64,000 nucleotides of DNA. It comes from Megamonas funiformis. GTDB lineage: Bacteria; Bacillota; Negativicutes; Selenomonadales; Selenomonadaceae. The stretch covers positions 2,183,292-2,247,291 of the forward strand of contig NZ_CP048627.1 of NCBI RefSeq assembly GCF_010669225.1. Reading direction: 5' to 3'. A program made the position numbers and the translations under genes. This document shows positions 61,638 through 64,000 of the stretch, piece after piece (the stretch's first letter is position 1; each line of letters opens with the position of its first letter). The notes below the pieces were generated by a model. It ran no database searches. It saw nothing but the letters and a program-made list of their open reading frames with translations, and was not told where the DNA came from.

Positions 61638-62594
61638 CTATAATTTTGATAATATATTCCATAATCTATATTTTAATAAATATTTATATATTTTATTTTT
61701 TATTTTTGTTACTTTTATTTTATTTAAATTATCTAAAGTAAATAATCTTGTTCTTTTTAAAAATTTTACAGTATCCCTTCTATCTTTTTTCAAATTTCTT
61801 CTTACAAGTCCACAAAAACTTTCAAATCTCTGTTCTATATATTTATCTAATATAGGCGTATCATAGCTTGCAACAATTCTAAAATTAAAAATAGCTTCCA
61901 ATAATGTATCTAAATCTGAAATATTTTCTTGTCTTATTTTATTAGAAATAGATACTGATGTATTTACTACATGATTATATGATGATGTATTTGATATACA
62001 TATATTATTTACATATTTCAAGTATATTAAATTAATATAATAATCATCACCTATTGATATATTCACATTAAAATCATTAATATTTTCACGTAAAATATCA
62101 CCTAAATATATTTTATTCCAAACAGCACCACTAGCACTAGAAAAATAATAATCATATACATCTTTCTTATTATTTATAAACTTATTTTCTAAGTATCTTT
62201 CTTCAATAAATTTATATTTATTATATTTATTTATTTTATTATTTAAAAAATAAAAATCTGCCTTTTTTTTTAATGCTAATAATATATTTTCAAAATAATC
62301 TTCATTAATAAAATCATCCACATCCATAAAAACTATATATTTACCTTTAGATTTTTTTATTCCATATACACGAGCTTTAAAACAACCTCTATTTTCTATA
62401 TGATAACAACTTATATAACCATATTTTTTACTATATTCATCACATATATCTTTACTTTTATCATTTGAACCATCATTTATTAATATTATTTCATAATCTT
62501 TAAAATTTCTTATTAAAATACTATCTAATATTTTATTTATAAAATTTTCAGCATTATAAATAGGAATTATAATACTTAACAACATATTTCCCAC
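61638..62594 (-). CDS. Family 2 glycosyltransferase
   Basis: A 318-residue GT-A enzyme: 'LLSIIIPIYNAENFINKILD', 'LINDGSNDKSKD', metal motif 'YIVFMDVDDFINEDYF', acceptor-side acidic residues in 'ISIGDDYYINL'. It starts at GTG behind 'aaggag', or at an ATG three codons later. It lies only 5 bases from the polymerase gene. Sugar specificity unknown. Confidence 0.9.
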   Translation of the reverse strand: MGNMLLSIIIPIYNAENFINKILDSILIRNFKDYEIILINDGSNDKSKDICDEYSKKYGYISCYHIENRGCFKARVYGIKKSKGKYIVFMDVDDFINEDYFENILLALKKKADFYFLNNKINKYNKYKFIEERYLENKFINNKKDVYDYYFSSASGAVWNKIYLGDILRENINDFNVNISIGDDYYINLIYLKYVNNICISNTSSYNHVVNTSVSISNKIRQENISDLDTLLEAIFNFRIVASYDTPILDKYIEQRFESFCGLVRRNLKKDRRDTVKFLKRTRLFTLDNLNKIKVTKIKNKIYKYLLKYRLWNILSKL

Positions 62595-62599
62595 GTAAC

Positions 62600-63775
62600 T
62601 TAAATCTCCTTACTATTTATGCTTAGAAAAGATATTATACATAATGTCATAATAGTATATACATATTGCACAGAAACTATATACAATTCTACAAATCCCG
62701 AAAAAAGCATTGTATATACTATTCCATATAATATATATCTTTTCTTTATATTCTCTATCTTCTTTGCTTTCTTTAGAATTATATTAAACAATACTACATA
62801 CCCTACAAATCCTATAATTCCCATTCTTGCTATTATATTTAAAAATCCCATTTCAAAAGTTCCTATTCCTTCTGTCAAAGACCATACATTTTCAAAATAT
62901 GAATTACTACTATTATATACTATCTCAGAAAAACCAAATACTAGATGATAATAATCATCTTTATGCAAATCCCAAAAACTTATAACTCCTAATAATCTAA
63001 ATAAATAATTTTGACTTTCTAATAAAACATATTTTATAACTATGCTAATTATAATAATAGATAACAAAGTAATTATAAATTTAAATATATATCTTTTTAA
63101 TTTAGATAAGTTCTTAATTATATACATATTGCTTATAATAAAAAAAATAATTGTCATTATCCATATTGTACGTGAGCCAGATAAAAATATTAACAATATA
63201 TATATATATACTAAATACATGTCAAAATTTCTTTTTTTTCCTAATATTATATATGTGTATATAGATATTAATCCTACTAATAAAGATGCAGCTACTATAT
63301 TTTTATGTCCCATTCCTCCAGTTAAGCCAAACGAAAAAACACCTTCCCCTACGCTAGCTATAATACTTGTACCCACTATTAAAGAAAGAACACATACTAT
63401 AATATATCCCATTAATATAGCATATGAAACAATCTTTAAATCATCTATAGATTTTAAAAAATATTTTCCTAATATAGTAAAAGATGCCATTAAAAAATAT
63501 GCTAAAACTAACATAATTTTTTGTTTAATTTCAAGATTTTGTATCAATATACCTATAGATAATAAAAAAACAATTAATAATACTTGAAAAAATTGCGTAT
63601 ATATTACTTCTTTACTTTTAAGTAAGGATTTATATATTTTAAGTAAAATCAAAAAATATCCTAAATATAATAATGAAGAATTTATTCCTATTTCTGATAA
63701 ATACAAAGATGATGAAATCATTAATAAAAAAGATATTATAAAAATATATATGCTATTTTTCTTTATCACCATCAT
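62600..63775 (-). CDS. Wzy-like O-antigen polymerase
   Basis: A membrane protein of about 391 residues with 10-12 helices. It lacks strong sequence motifs, as usual for Wzy, but its topology, its place in the gene order and the large loop with 'IGTFEMGFLNIIARMG' fit an O-unit polymerase. 'GGMGHKNIVAASLLVGLISI' resembles ligase/polymerase proteins. I prefer ATG at 63773-63775, with 'aagagg' upstream. The start lies inside the end of the preceding gene (23-base overlap), implying translational coupling. Confidence 0.75.
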   Translation of the reverse strand: MMVIKKNSIYIFIISFLLMISSSLYLSEIGINSSLLYLGYFLILLKIYKSLLKSKEVIYTQFFQVLLIVFLLSIGILIQNLEIKQKIMLVLAYFLMASFTILGKYFLKSIDDLKIVSYAILMGYIIVCVLSLIVGTSIIASVGEGVFSFGLTGGMGHKNIVAASLLVGLISIYTYIILGKKRNFDMYLVYIYILLIFLSGSRTIWIMTIIFFIISNMYIIKNLSKLKRYIFKFIITLLSIIIISIVIKYVLLESQNYLFRLLGVISFWDLHKDDYYHLVFGFSEIVYNSSNSYFENVWSLTEGIGTFEMGFLNIIARMGIIGFVGYVVLFNIILKKAKKIENIKKRYILYGIVYTMLFSGFVELYIVSVQYVYTIMTLCIISFLSINSKEI

Positions 63776-64000
63776 ATTTGTCATCCTCTTTTTCATTTAT
63801 AATAAAATTATAATAACTATTCTTTATTTTTGTCTTATCTTCTTCAAATTTATATGTTAATTTATGAAATGGAGTCATTAATTTTATTTCATTCCATATA
63901 TTTTTATCATATTCATCAAATAAACGTAATAATAAAATATGCGGTATAGAATTACTAAAAGGTATAACTTTTTTCCATTCTTCATGATATGTTTCTATAG
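63753..64000 (-). CDS. C-terminal part of an unidentified protein (runs off right edge)
   Basis: An 82-codon open frame ends at TAG 63753-63755. The visible part reads 'WKKVIPFSNSIPHILLLRLF' and ends in a very acidic and lysine-rich tail ('INEKEDDKYDGDKEK'). No membrane helix or known motif is visible. Position suggests another enzyme of the O-unit cluster. Confidence 0.55.
   Translation of the reverse strand, partial: IETYHEEWKKVIPFSNSIPHILLLRLFDEYDKNIWNEIKLMTPFHKLTYKFEEDKTKIKNSYYNFIINEKEDDKYDGDKEK

Noticed and set aside
63042-63587. Plus-strand 181-codon frame inside the Wzy-like gene
   Set aside because: It is Ile/Asn-rich antisense of a membrane protein, without a ribosome site; the minus-strand gene has context and coupled start.

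Overview
The window looks like a chromosomal segment of a low-GC, Gram-negative Firmicute (class Negativicutes, Selenomonadales; Megamonas is my best guess, from general resemblance only). It has outer-membrane genes (LptD-like protein, ADP-heptose synthesis, heptosyltransferases, O-antigen ligase and polymerase, an AcrAB-type RND pump). It also has Firmicute traits: a CIRCE operator, a GlgC/GlgD pair, YvrJ/DUF1659/DUF2922 small proteins, many TTG and GTG starts, and A+T-rich codons. I saw no rRNA, tRNA or CRISPR array.

Layout. 1-5.0 kb: MarR-type regulator (cut by the left edge) divergent from an RND efflux operon. 5.1-7.9 kb: a secreted protein of unknown function, then htpG behind a perfect CIRCE element. 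7.9-12.8 kb: an accessory patch with a decapitated gene against an IS200/IS605-type end, a HAD phosphatase, a pRiA4b ORF-3 protein, a dead IS982 copy, a Cys-rich orphan protein, and an intact IS982 copy that has cut a GT8 gene. 12.8-28.7 kb: an LPS/glycan region with an O-antigen ligase-like protein, GT2, GT8, GT4 and GT9 enzymes, a sialyltransferase-like protein, a NodB deacetylase, two tandem membrane-protein paralogues, a Stealth phosphotransferase and a heptosyltransferase. A frameshifted AlbA/Schlafen-type gene sits among them. 28.8-33.7 kb: lptD, hldE kinase and hldE adenylyltransferase, with the kinase gene split by a composite element. 33.8-45.9 kb: the glycogen cluster glgC-glgD-glgP-glgB-glgA plus a GH13-GH77 fusion. 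46.2-50.6 kb: CYTH protein, SbmA/BacA-type ABC protein, a structured intergenic region, a membrane protein and galU. 50.9-54.5 kb: an Rpn-family nuclease, then a phage-like module (sigma factor, YvrJ, DUF1659, DUF2922, XRE regulator, GH25 lysozyme). 54.5-64 kb: dTDP-rhamnose genes, flippase, glycosyltransferases and a Wzy-like polymerase, running off the right edge.

The most striking object is at 29897-31683. A group I intron core (P, Q, R and S elements readable on the minus strand) is joined to an intact tnpB with an IS605-type right end, i.e. an IStron. It sits inside the hldE kinase gene. A U.G-ended P1 helix can be drawn at one edge, and precise removal restores a continuous 347-codon reading frame. 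Survival of the LPS inner-core pathway may therefore depend on RNA splicing. The second object is the 52-54.5 kb module, where two transcription units share an unusual bipartite promoter-like sequence that a locally encoded sigma factor could read.

The genes converge on the cell envelope: galU and rml genes feed sugars to two glycan clusters, hldE and the heptosyltransferases build inner core, the LptD-like protein exports LPS, and the glg operon stores surplus ADP-glucose carbon.
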